Shown here one piece after another: positions 1 through 7,076 of a stretch of DNA of 64,000 nucleotides. Position 1 is the stretch's first letter, and each line of letters begins with the position of its first letter. This DNA comes from Pseudomonas sp. MWU13-2105 (GTDB lineage: Bacteria; Pseudomonadota; Gammaproteobacteria; Pseudomonadales; Pseudomonadaceae): assembly GCF_023242315.1 (NCBI RefSeq), contig NZ_JALLIY010000003.1:124001-188000 (forward strand), written 5' to 3'. The notes under the pieces are model-generated. The model saw nothing but the letters and a program-made list of their open reading frames with translations. It had not been told where the DNA came from and did no database searches. A program made the translations under genes and the position numbers.

Positions 1-321
1 GCCATGGCCTTGGGCTCTTTGTTGCTGGCCGGTTGTGCCTCTGCGCCGAACGACCCGACCCTGACCTTGCAGACCAGCAAGACCCCAGCCCAATACGCCG
101 ACTGCGTCGTACCGAAATTGCAGCACAGCGCGTTGAACCCGACCGTCTCGCAGACCCAGCGCAGCTACCGGATCGTGGTGACGAGCAAGGTCTCGGCGGA
201 CAACGTGCTGGAGGCCCACAAGGCTGGGACGGGCGGCAAGGTGTTCGTCTACGAGCGGCATCTGCTGGCTTCGAACTTTCTGCCTTCGAGTTTTGAACGT
301 GCGGCTCAGGATTGCATCTGA
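1..321 (+). CDS. Putative lipoprotein, 5' end cut by window edge
   Basis: The frame is open from the first base. The first in-window methionine is at position 4, but it is followed directly by a hydrophobic stretch and a lipobox (LLAGC) with no basic n-region, so the true start probably lies upstream. The cysteine would be lipid-modified after signal peptidase II cleavage, giving a membrane-anchored periplasmic protein. The mature part is about 95 residues with two further cysteines (ADC near residue 33 and QDC at the end) that could form a disulfide. I recognise no domain. A strong intrinsic terminator follows at 384-416. Confidence 0.6.
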   Translation, partial: AMALGSLLLAGCASAPNDPTLTLQTSKTPAQYADCVVPKLQHSALNPTVSQTQRSYRIVVTSKVSADNVLEAHKAGTGGKVFVYERHLLASNFLPSSFERAAQDCI

Positions 322-383
322 CGTCGGCGTGTAAACGCTTTTTATCGCGCTCCTTTGGTTGGCCGCAACCGACCCATTTTTTT

Positions 384-416
384 GCCCCGCACCGGGTTCG
401 GTTGTGGGGCTTTTTT
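384..416 (+). terminator. Rho-independent terminator
   Basis: A GC-rich hairpin (GCCCCGCACC pairing with GGTTGTGGGGC, with one G-U wobble and one mismatch) is followed directly by six T residues. It lies about 60 bases after the lipoprotein gene and would end that transcript. Confidence 0.8.
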
Positions 417-558
417 CGTCTCGGGATGAGCAAAACCTAGCGTACTGCTGGTGTTGCTCGGTGGATGAAACGCAAGCCTGCTCTGGGCGGGGGGATTGAT
501 ATGTGATTTCATTTTGATACTATTTATACGACCAGTTGACATCTAGGATGACGTCATA

Positions 559-813
559 ATGAGCAGAGGGCCGAAGGCGCGGAAAGAGAAACTTTCCATA
601 TATTTAGCAAAAAACCCGAAAGTAGATGATGTCTCACTTTTAAAAATTGAAAATACTAAGCCCTCAATATTATTGGAGATTGAAGGTTTTGAGTCCTCTA
701 AGAGAAATTTTGCTCGTAACGGATATGAGAGTGCCGCAGTGCATCAGGTAGCCAGCGTCATCGTTGACATCCATCACGAGCAGGTTTACTCCTACAGCAG
801 CGGTTTTGTATGA
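559..813 (+). CDS. Low-GC orphan small protein
   Basis: An 84-residue protein starting MSRGPKARKEKLSIYLAKN. The coding stretch is clearly AT-richer than every neighbour, with codons such as ATA, TTA and AAA, and the 60 bases upstream are AT-rich too, which suggests recent transfer. AGGA lies about 12 bases before the ATG. The basic start followed by LSIYLAK reminds me of the N-terminus of the much longer 'sporadically distributed' TIGR04141 (DUF6119) proteins. If that is right, this is an N-terminal remnant. That resemblance is from memory and weak, so the gene may instead be an intact small orphan. Confidence 0.5.
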   Translation: MSRGPKARKEKLSIYLAKNPKVDDVSLLKIENTKPSILLEIEGFESSKRNFARNGYESAAVHQVASVIVDIHHEQVYSYSSGFV

Positions 814-853
814 ACCGACAATTGCGACCATCCAATAGCTGCCCTGTCCTGCC

Positions 854-1132
854 CTAAGCCTTTTGGCCGGATAACATCCTCTGGTTTAGATCGTCGACTA
901 CCGCCTTGCCCATTTCGCAAAGGTAGTGAGACGCCCAGGCATAGCGCTCCCCATCCTTCTCCATGGCCGCATCCAAGGCCAAGTGCTTGGCGCAGTAAAA
1001 CAGGTTGGAGGCGTGCTCCATGGCGTCCTTGATCGGGATATTGGGGTTGACTCGGAACAATTCCTGATTACCTGCGCCGCAGGAGGCAAAGGTAATGACG
1101 CCGAGGGTCTTAATGGGGGGAAGGTCGCTCAT
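854..1132 (-). CDS. DUF3077-type Pseudomonas small protein
   Basis: A 92-residue protein beginning MSDLPPIKTLG. The pattern of an N-terminal strand with a cysteine (FASCGAG), ELFRVNP, then two helices rich in Ala and Leu (AMEHASNLFYCAKHLALDAA and YAWASHYLCEMGKAVVDDL) is that of the DUF3077 family common in Pseudomonas; function unknown. GGAGG about 8 bases before the ATG at 1132 fixes the start. An upstream in-frame extension to 1402 runs through the conserved structured element and is not credible protein. The gene therefore sits directly downstream of that element on the same strand, which may be its leader. Confidence 0.75.
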   Translation of the reverse strand: MSDLPPIKTLGVITFASCGAGNQELFRVNPNIPIKDAMEHASNLFYCAKHLALDAAMEKDGERYAWASHYLCEMGKAVVDDLNQRMLSGQKA

Positions 1133-1239
1133 TGGACACCTCCAGCAATTACGCAGGTGTCCGAGGTATGAAGGTCGAGCGAAGCGAGTACGTGCATGTG
1201 TAAAGCTCCTACGTCTAAGTGAGAGCAGCCACGTTCGTT

Positions 1240-1500
1240 CCAAGCGAGGGGGTGGCAGCTGTACGCAGGTTGGAAACCGGGGACATAGGACCCGGCAGGA
1301 CCGAAATCCTCCCGCGCACAGCCGCCATTGAAAAAAGCGGACGAAAAAACGCCCGCAATTGTAACCGATGGACGCCTGTGCGCTATGTCTTCGGGTTTCC
1401 AAGCCCGGTCGCCGAATAGGCGGCGACTACCGAAGACTAGTGTTCGGTCTCTACCGCGACAAGGTCGGGATTATTACCGATTGTGGCGAGGAGGCATTTT
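1240..1500 (-). ncRNA. Structured repeat element, copy 1 (candidate leader RNA)
   Basis: This element is about 260 bases and matches a second copy at 3186-3460. Read on the minus strand it holds a 7-bp hairpin (1427-1408), a 9-bp long-range stem (1402-1394 with 1278-1270), a terminator-like hairpin with a U-run (1375-1344), a 13-bp stem containing two G-U pairs (1326-1314 with 1266-1254) and a 5-bp hairpin capped by UUCG (1310-1297). Several stem positions differ between copies as compensating pairs. The two G-U pairs would be A-C mismatches on the plus strand, so the RNA is probably transcribed towards the DUF3077 gene. A 23-base block at 1466-1488 is identical in both copies and may hold the promoter. 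I know no Rfam name for it. Confidence 0.6.
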
Positions 1501-1560
1501 GAAGGACTGCAACCTCGGCGGGGGGGGGGGCAGGTGGGCGACTATACGAAAGATGGTCAT
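1501..1560 (-). pseudogene. Remnant of a VOC-family gene (5' end only)
   Basis: The minus strand from the ATG at 1558-1560 reads MTIFRIVA, matching the start of the intact VOC gene at 4130-4483 (MTVRRIVAN). After a run of 11 C residues (plus-strand G at 1520-1530) it continues PAEVA, again as in the intact gene (HPAEVATFY). Homology stops at the edge of the structured element near 1500. This is a truncated, frame-damaged duplicate, cut where the element begins. The homopolymer run has probably expanded by slippage. Confidence 0.65.
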
Positions 1561-1583
1561 GACAGACTCAAGGCGGGGCATAG

Positions 1584-1606
1584 GCGTTCAACATAGGTCG
1601 GATTGC
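1584..1606 (-). promoter_or_regulatory. Upstream block shared with the intact VOC gene
   Basis: These 23 bases match 4507-4529 at all but one position (GCGTTCA, one mismatch region, then CATAGGTCGGATTGC). Both blocks lie exactly 23 bases upstream of their respective VOC start codons. The block is therefore either a regulatory or leader site of this gene family or simply part of the duplicated stretch. Nothing else is evident between 1607 and 1752. Confidence 0.45.
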
Positions 1607-1752
1607 AGCACTATCCAGACCAGCACAATCAGTAGAATTGCCTTGAATACGACAGTGGCTAATTAGTAGCATGCGACCCCAGCTACGGCCCCTCCGTTCA
1701 CACCCGAAACCCATTGGCCAATACAGGCCGCACCTCTTCAGAGTTTCCCGTT

Positions 1753-2559
1753 ATGGCTCGCAGGACGCGTACCTTACTGATTATCCTTTTGCTGTTGTCG
1801 GCTGCTGCTCTCTGGCTCAATGTCGATTGGTCGAGGCTTGGAAGGTTCTACCATGGTCTCCGTCTGGCACAGGCATCGATGCTCACAGACGAGCAAAACA
1901 AGCAGATTCTCCAAGGCTTGAAAAAGGACTTCGGCGAACAGGCGAGTTTCTCTTACACCGTCAGTAGCGACCACAACGGCACCGTCACCAAGACGGTCCG
2001 GGCGATCCTGACGTGCAGCTCCATCAATCCTCCGCGCTACCTTGATGCGGTCGTTCACCGGGTGCATGACGCCGGGCTGGGTTGGCCCGACAAGGTCGAA
2101 TTTGTCTATACCTGCGGCTTTGTCAGGCCACCGTCTTTCGAGTTAACGCCTCGAGAAATGTCACAGGCCATGGAGGAACGGGCTAAAGAGGACTTCACGT
2201 GCAGGGATGTTCGTGCCGGGACGTACTCAATACCGGGCACTCAAACACAGCAATCCATGTTTGTGCAGGACGGCGCTGTTGATATGAAGTTTTCCAAGGA
2301 CGAAGACGGAAGGGTTGTAAAAGCACAATGGACGACTGGGGAGCAATTCATGCAACCCAAGGAGCAGCTTCGGCTGATGCGTTGCATGACCTATGCGTTG
2401 CTGCGAACCCTCGCGCCAGAATTGTCGACGCAAGAGGTTCAGACAGAGGCCGACGCCATCTGGCCGGCCAACGGCGATTCGGCCTCGGTAAAGATAGGTC
2501 GTTATACGGTCGAATCCAAGTCCAAGCCGTTGGAGATGATCGCCTATCCTGTGCGTTGA
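1753..2559 (+). CDS. Membrane-anchored hypothetical protein
   Basis: A 268-residue protein starting MARRTRTLL. A basic start followed by one hydrophobic segment (about residues 6-23) points to a signal anchor, with the remainder in the periplasm. Cysteines occur in pairs along the soluble part (LTCSS, YTCGF, FTCRD, LMRCM), suggesting disulfides. I recognise no family. The ATG at 1753 is preferred over an upstream TTG at 1714 because the hydrophobic segment then sits at the N-terminus; there is no strong ribosome binding site for either. A lipoprotein gene follows 56 bases downstream and may be co-transcribed. Confidence 0.65.
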   Translation: MARRTRTLLIILLLLSAAALWLNVDWSRLGRFYHGLRLAQASMLTDEQNKQILQGLKKDFGEQASFSYTVSSDHNGTVTKTVRAILTCSSINPPRYLDAVVHRVHDAGLGWPDKVEFVYTCGFVRPPSFELTPREMSQAMEERAKEDFTCRDVRAGTYSIPGTQTQQSMFVQDGAVDMKFSKDEDGRVVKAQWTTGEQFMQPKEQLRLMRCMTYALLRTLAPELSTQEVQTEADAIWPANGDSASVKIGRYTVESKSKPLEMIAYPVR

Positions 2560-2615
2560 GCTTGGTTGGCGTCTATCACGAGCAAGCTTGCTCAAAAGGT
2601 ATCAGGGAGCGGTTG

Positions 2616-3143
2616 ATGGACGGGAATAACAAGTTTTTCTGGTATGCGCTGTTAGCTGGAACGGTTGCGCTCAGCGGTTGTGCTTCACTACTTCAGGGTC
2701 AGCAGTATCTCTTCCCCCGGCCGGACGAACCTTCAGCGACGGTTCGTCTTGCATACGAACATGGCACCACCCTGGACGCCATGACCTTCAACGAATCAGG
2801 TTGTTACGCGGGCTTCACGCCATTGCCAAACACTGACGGTCTTATCGAAGCGCCAGTAGCCGTGGGCAAAGAGCTGGTATTGACGTACCGACGAGTACTC
2901 GCGGATAGCGTGTGTCAAATCCCTTTCTCCTTCACGCCTCAGGAAGGGGCTACTTACATCCTGAAGTCGGGCTTCTGGAGTGAGTCCAGAACGGGCATCC
3001 TGCCCATCTTTACCAGAGACCAACATTACTGCGGGCTTGGCGTTATCAAAAAAATCGGGACTCGGGAGAGCGTCGAACCCGTTCAACAGCTGCACATCAA
3101 GACGGGTTTTGCGTGTCTTAGGTTCGTCAGACAGGAGCAATAA
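2616..3143 (+). CDS. Putative lipoprotein
   Basis: A 175-residue protein. The N-terminus MDGNNKFFWYALLAGT is followed by a clear lipobox (LSGC at about residues 19-22), so the protein should be lipidated and membrane-anchored. AGGGAG stands 7 bases before the ATG at 2616. The mature part has four further cysteines (SGCYAG, SVCQI, HYCGL, FACLRF) and no domain I recognise. It lies 56 bases after the membrane-anchored protein and upstream of the second structured element, which reads towards it on the opposite strand. Confidence 0.7.
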   Translation: MDGNNKFFWYALLAGTVALSGCASLLQGQQYLFPRPDEPSATVRLAYEHGTTLDAMTFNESGCYAGFTPLPNTDGLIEAPVAVGKELVLTYRRVLADSVCQIPFSFTPQEGATYILKSGFWSESRTGILPIFTRDQHYCGLGVIKKIGTRESVEPVQQLHIKTGFACLRFVRQEQ

Positions 3144-3185
3144 GCTGGTTGTTTCGGTGGGTCAGTTTTGCATCGGTACTGACAG

Positions 3186-3460
3186 TTTCCAGGCGGAGGG
3201 TGGTAGCTGTACGCAGGCTGGAAACCGGGAAATCAGGACCCCGGCAGACCCGAAGGTCTCCCGCGCACAGCCGCCATGACACAGATAAGCGGGCATAAAA
3301 AAAACGCCTGCAATCGTAATCCATGGAGGCGTCGAGCGCCTGATTTCTTGCCGGGTTTCCAGGCCCGGTCGCTGAATGAGCAGCGACATTCAAAGACTAG
3401 TGCCCAGCCTTCACAGCGACAAGCCCGGGATTATTACCGATTGTGGCGAAGGGATTTCAT
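3186..3460 (-). ncRNA. Structured repeat element, copy 2 (no gene downstream)
   Basis: Second copy of the element at 1240-1500, with the same stem order on the minus strand: hairpin 3387-3368, long-range stem 3362-3354 with 3226-3218, terminator-like hairpin 3332-3304 followed by eight U, outer stem 3275-3263 with 3214-3202 (one mismatch), and a UUCG-capped hairpin 3259-3246. The 23-base block identical to copy 1 is at 3426-3448. Unlike copy 1 there is no DUF3077 gene downstream; it faces the 3' end of the lipoprotein gene. It could be a free-standing RNA or an orphan left by deletion. The rest of the gap to 3595 holds nothing I recognise. Confidence 0.55.
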
Positions 3461-3595
3461 TGACGCAGAGCATCCAAACCCCGCAAACACAGAGGGTAGG
3501 GCGCCCAAACCCTTGCAGTGCGAACAGCGGGATAGTACCGTGGCACTGCAAATCTAAATGTAAATCCTTCTTACTAGCGAGTGCCGCACGATTTT

Positions 3596-4126
3596 ATGGA
3601 CCACTCCGTCTTGCAATCACCCCTCAAGCCCTACACGACCACCCGTATCTACCTGCATTGGATCTCCGCGCTGGTCATTCTCTGGGCTACGTTGAGCGGC
3701 TTCGGTGTGACCTTGCTTCCCGTGCATCACCCCGTTCGCCAGTGGGTGGAAAGCATCAATCCACAAATAACCACGGTGTTTATTCCGCTCTTTGCCTGGC
3801 GCCTGTGGTTGTACCTGCGCACCTCGCCTGAACACTCGACAGGCACCAGGGATCTGCAGAAAAGTATCGCCAAACTGACCCACACCCTGATTTATCTCTG
3901 CGTCAGTGGGGTATTGCTGACCGGCGTGGTGATGATGAACCATCCCGTGCTGTTGCTTGGGATCATGCCGCTGCCGCAACTGCTTCACTCCGTGCCGGCC
4001 CTGGCCGATGTTCAACAACTGCATCATCTGCTCTGCGCCATGCTGGCCGCGCTGGTGGCGTTGCACCTGGCCGCCGTGTTGCGACACCAGCTTCGAGGCC
4101 GTTCGGTGCTGTATCGGATGTTATGA
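3596..4126 (+). CDS. Cytochrome b561 family protein
   Basis: A 176-residue inner-membrane protein with four hydrophobic helices, as in the bacterial b561/CybB family, which passes electrons through haem b in the membrane, often from the quinone pool. Candidate haem-ligand histidines are visible in YLHWISAL (helix 1), in THTLIYL (after the loop) and in the HHLLCAMLA...LHLAAVLRH helix. The ATG at 3596 is used; a GTG at 3581 is possible. No good ribosome binding site is seen for either. The 3' end converges with the VOC gene with only 3 bases between the stops. Confidence 0.8.
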   Translation: MDHSVLQSPLKPYTTTRIYLHWISALVILWATLSGFGVTLLPVHHPVRQWVESINPQITTVFIPLFAWRLWLYLRTSPEHSTGTRDLQKSIAKLTHTLIYLCVSGVLLTGVVMMNHPVLLLGIMPLPQLLHSVPALADVQQLHHLLCAMLAALVALHLAAVLRHQLRGRSVLYRML

Positions 4127-4129
4127 AGT

Positions 4130-4483
4130 TCAGTCGCTGTGCTGCAGCACATTGATCAGCGTGCCCAGCGGGTCATACACGAAGAAGCGCCGCACGCCCC
4201 AGGGCTCCAGGGTCAGCGGGTAGGGGATCGCGTAGCCGCCACGTTGCGCGCGCTCGAAGACCTCGTCGAGGTTGTCTACTTCGATGGACAGGTGCGGCAC
4301 CGGCGCACCTGAGCCGCCCTCGCTGGCAATGCTCAACTGTGCGAGGGCGTGACTGTCTGAGGCCAGGGTGATGATCCAGCCGTGGTCCATCACCGGGAGG
4401 ATATCGAACAACTCGCTATAAAAGGTCGCGACTTCGGCCGGATGCTGGCAGGTCAGGTTGGCGACAATGCGGCGGACGGTCAT
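4130..4483 (-). CDS. VOC family protein (glyoxalase/bleomycin-resistance fold)
   Basis: A 117-residue single-module VOC protein. The first beta-alpha unit (RRIVANLTCQHPAEVATFYSE) and the second (HLSIEVDNLDEVFERA ... GVRRFFVYDPLGTLINVLQH) are typical of this fold, which usually forms dimers that bind a metal and a small ligand. The family includes glyoxalases, dioxygenases and antibiotic-binding proteins; the substrate cannot be told here. A broken duplicate of its 5' end lies at 1501-1560, with a shared block 23 bases upstream of both starts. Confidence 0.8.
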   Translation of the reverse strand: MTVRRIVANLTCQHPAEVATFYSELFDILPVMDHGWIITLASDSHALAQLSIASEGGSGAPVPHLSIEVDNLDEVFERAQRGGYAIPYPLTLEPWGVRRFFVYDPLGTLINVLQHSD

Positions 4484-4506
4484 GACGGGCTCCGGATGGG
4501 GCTGGA

Positions 4507-4529
4507 GCGTTCAGCATAGGTCGGATTGC
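4507..4529 (-). promoter_or_regulatory. Upstream block shared with the broken VOC copy
   Basis: This is the counterpart of 1584-1606: 23 bases with one difference, at the same distance from the VOC start codon. It may be an operator or part of the untranslated leader. Confidence 0.4.
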
Positions 4530-4565
4530 TTCCCGATCCAAACGCCTGCCCCCAAGCCAGGCGGA

Positions 4566-5045
4566 TTATCCCTTCAATGCCGCTTCAATCACCGCGATGT
4601 CGATCTTTCTCATGCCCATCATGGCGTCGAACGCACGCTTGGCCGCCGCGCGATCAGGACTGCCGATCGCGCTCATCAAGGCCCGTGGGGTGATCTGCCA
4701 CGACAGCCCCCACTTGTCCTTGCACCAGCCGCAGGCACTTTCCTCGCCGCCGTTTCCGACAATCGCGTTCCACAGGCGGTCCGTTTCGGCCTGGTCATCG
4801 GTCGCCACCTGGAACGAGAACGCCTCGCTATGCTTGAACGCGGGCCCGCCGTTCAGGCCGAGGCAAGGAATGCCGAGCACGCTGAATTCGACAGTCAGGA
4901 CATCGCCCTGTTTGCCCGCGGGATAGTCGCCGGGCGCACGGTGGACAGCACTCACCGCGCTATCGGCGAAGGTCTCGGCGTAAAACGTCGCGGCATCCAG
5001 AGCGGTGCCGTCGTACCAGAGACAAATCGTGTTTTTGCTGGTCAT
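4566..5045 (-). CDS. PhnB-like VOC family protein
   Basis: A 159-residue protein starting MTSKNTICLWYDGTALDAATFY. It has the PhnB/'3-demethylubiquinone methyltransferase-like' VOC arrangement: TICLWYD...A..FYAETF, then GIPCLGLNGGPAF, WNAIVGNGGEESACGWCKDKWGLSWQITP and a C-terminal stretch (AKRAFDAMMGMRKIDIAVIEAA). The last part is typical of this subfamily. Its members are structurally known but rarely assigned a reaction. GGAG lies about 8 bases before the ATG at 5045; the upstream in-frame extension lacks family similarity. Confidence 0.8.
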   Translation of the reverse strand: MTSKNTICLWYDGTALDAATFYAETFADSAVSAVHRAPGDYPAGKQGDVLTVEFSVLGIPCLGLNGGPAFKHSEAFSFQVATDDQAETDRLWNAIVGNGGEESACGWCKDKWGLSWQITPRALMSAIGSPDRAAAKRAFDAMMGMRKIDIAVIEAALKG

Positions 5046-5308
5046 GTGGCTTCTCCACGATGGGGGATCCGTGGATTTTAGTCGATCACAGATTGGCGTC
5101 GTGGTATTCGCAATCACTGTGCTTTCGAAGGCCAATTGGCCGCGGATAACTGGAACATCCTGGTGCTGGCCAACCTCATCTTTCGGCCTGGATCAACCAG
5201 AACTCTGGTAACTGAAATCTACAAGTGATTGAGGCGCCATCAAAAGGCCATTGCTTCGGAAAAATCGCTGCTACAGTTACTCCAAAATAACCAGGGAGGG
5301 TTGACGCC

Positions 5309-6568
5309 ATGGAGAACTGGGCGGTATTCAATGGCGCTATCAAGGGCATGGCAAGGGCGGTGTTTGTGCTTGTGTTCGCACTCATTGCTGGCGGTTGTGC
5401 CAGTGTGGTGTACAAGGACTCCGCCACGACATTCGTCGCCGCCGGGCGCGAAGCTGGCAAGCAACTCGAAGTATCGTCAAAGCAACTCGACGATGCGCAG
5501 GATGCCATTCGATTCAACAAGATCATCAGTGATGCATCTTGCCCCATCAAGGATGAACGTTTGTTCGTGCGCACCGCTGCAGGCGCCCCCGATACCGTTT
5601 CCACGGCGCTGAAGCGCTTTCCAAACCAGAATGCATTGAGTGATTGCAAGTCACTGCTGGCCTGCGAGCAGTCGGCATCGGCCAAGCCGAGCGCGGCGCC
5701 GGCGTTTTGCCGGTCAGCTTGCTATACCAGTGCGGAGCGTAACTGCCTTGTCCAGCTCGAGGGTAGCTACGCGATTGCACTCAAGGAGACAGCGAATCAG
5801 CCAGCAGCCGACAGGCAGGCATTGCAGCAAGAGGCGTCCCGCTACCTGGCACTTCTGGAGAAAACGGAGTACCAGCGCGCCGGTAGTGTCGAGAGCAAGC
5901 TGGTCGGGGCAGGGGTGCGTGAACTTTCCGAGTACCTGGATTTACTGGCGAAGGTAGCTGATGCACGGAAATCGGAATACCCGGATGATGCCAAGCACCT
6001 TTCCGAACGGCTGTCGTCGCTGACCAAGGCCGTCAGCGACGTGTCGGGTAAACAGCTGTCCAGTGCTTCGCAAGATACCCAGAAGCAAGTGCAGGGGGCA
6101 CTCGAGGCCTTGGGTAAATTGGCCGGAGTTGTTCAAACCATGGCGCAGGATGCGCAGGACGCGGCAGCGATCAAGAAGTTGGTCAATTCCAATCAGCTTG
6201 ATGTCGAGGATTTGATCGCCAGACTACGCGCCGTGGCGCTCGGCGACGGCAATCTGGCAGCGGTCTACTCGCAAAATGCCGCGCAACAAGCACGTATGAG
6301 GCTACAAGAAAAATTCAAGGACACGACCAATCCCTACGACCGGTCGCTGCTTTTGGCCGAGCGCGGAAAGTACCTCATTACCGATGGTGATATGCGGTCG
6401 AGCGCGGTCGCAGAGGTATTTGACAGTCTTTCCAAGTCGTACCAGGCACTTGTTTCCTTGGTCAATGACCCGACGGATGAACAGAAGAAAGCCATCGCCA
6501 ACGAGCGTCTGCAGAACTTCAAGACGGTAGTCAAGGCACTCGCCGATGTGGTCCAAGCGGTTAAATAA
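5309..6568 (+). CDS. Large helical lipoprotein of unknown function
   Basis: A 419-residue protein with a hydrophobic segment ending in a lipobox (IAGGC near residue 30), so probably lipid-anchored in the cell envelope. The rest is strongly helical with long Gln/Asp/Lys/Ala-rich stretches that look coiled-coil prone (SSKQLDDAQDA, KLAGVVQTMAQDAQDAAAIKK). A cysteine-rich patch lies around residues 110-155. A strong GGGAGGG precedes the ATG at 5309; an internal ATG at 5348 would give a more standard signal peptide. The next gene starts 18 bases after the stop with its own strong ribosome binding site, so the two probably form an operon. I recognise no family. Confidence 0.7.
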   Translation: MENWAVFNGAIKGMARAVFVLVFALIAGGCASVVYKDSATTFVAAGREAGKQLEVSSKQLDDAQDAIRFNKIISDASCPIKDERLFVRTAAGAPDTVSTALKRFPNQNALSDCKSLLACEQSASAKPSAAPAFCRSACYTSAERNCLVQLEGSYAIALKETANQPAADRQALQQEASRYLALLEKTEYQRAGSVESKLVGAGVRELSEYLDLLAKVADARKSEYPDDAKHLSERLSSLTKAVSDVSGKQLSSASQDTQKQVQGALEALGKLAGVVQTMAQDAQDAAAIKKLVNSNQLDVEDLIARLRAVALGDGNLAAVYSQNAAQQARMRLQEKFKDTTNPYDRSLLLAERGKYLITDGDMRSSAVAEVFDSLSKSYQALVSLVNDPTDEQKKAIANERLQNFKTVVKALADVVQAVK

Positions 6569-6586
6569 AAGGAGGGGGAGGTTCCT

Positions 6587-6922
6587 ATGGCAAATGAAAC
6601 CACAGTCGCCTTGTTGTACGCGGAGACCTGCAAGCTTGCGTACACCGAGACACGCCTGAGCATCAATCAACGGGCACCATTCGAGGTCTCGGATGAGCAA
6701 GCGTTGTCGGAGCAGGCGACGCAAGTCGCTGACTGCGCGAAGGACCTTCGAGGCAAGGACCCGCTGATGCTCGTCGATAGTCAAGTCAATGGTGCGCTTG
6801 CCCAGGTCCGCGAGGCCCAGGCACTGTTCGATTACATCAACAACACCAATGGTGCTCCTCCCGGGAAGCAGGTTTTTTTCGCGGCCGTTGCCAGTGCGGT
6901 ACTTCGGGTGAGCGTGTTATGA
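6587..6922 (+). CDS. Hypothetical protein, partner of the upstream lipoprotein
   Basis: A 111-residue protein preceded by an excellent ribosome binding site (AAAGGAGGGGGAGG). It starts MANETTVALLYAETCKLAY and has no signal peptide. The body is helical (QALSEQATQVADCAKDL, QVNGALAQVREAQALFDYI), ending in a short hydrophobic stretch (QVFFAAVASAVLRVSVL) that could be membrane-associated. The 18-base gap to the lipoprotein gene suggests the two proteins work together, but nothing shows what they do. Confidence 0.65.
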   Translation: MANETTVALLYAETCKLAYTETRLSINQRAPFEVSDEQALSEQATQVADCAKDLRGKDPLMLVDSQVNGALAQVREAQALFDYINNTNGAPPGKQVFFAAVASAVLRVSVL

Positions 6923-7076
6923 GGTCCGGCATGATCGGCTGAAGTCGCAAACAAGACATCCTGCGCAGATGATGATTGGTCGTAAATCCTGGACAGTCCA
7001 TCCAGCGTTCACCGGCTTATCTTTGCGCGCTGCCTCTCTAGACTGTGGCGTACTTTCATCAGCCAGGAGCTACGTC

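Noticed and set aside
1133..1402. 90-codon N-terminal extension of the DUF3077 protein
   Set aside because: It runs through the structured element, is rich in Arg/Cys/Phe without family similarity, and a good ribosome binding site supports the ATG at 1132.
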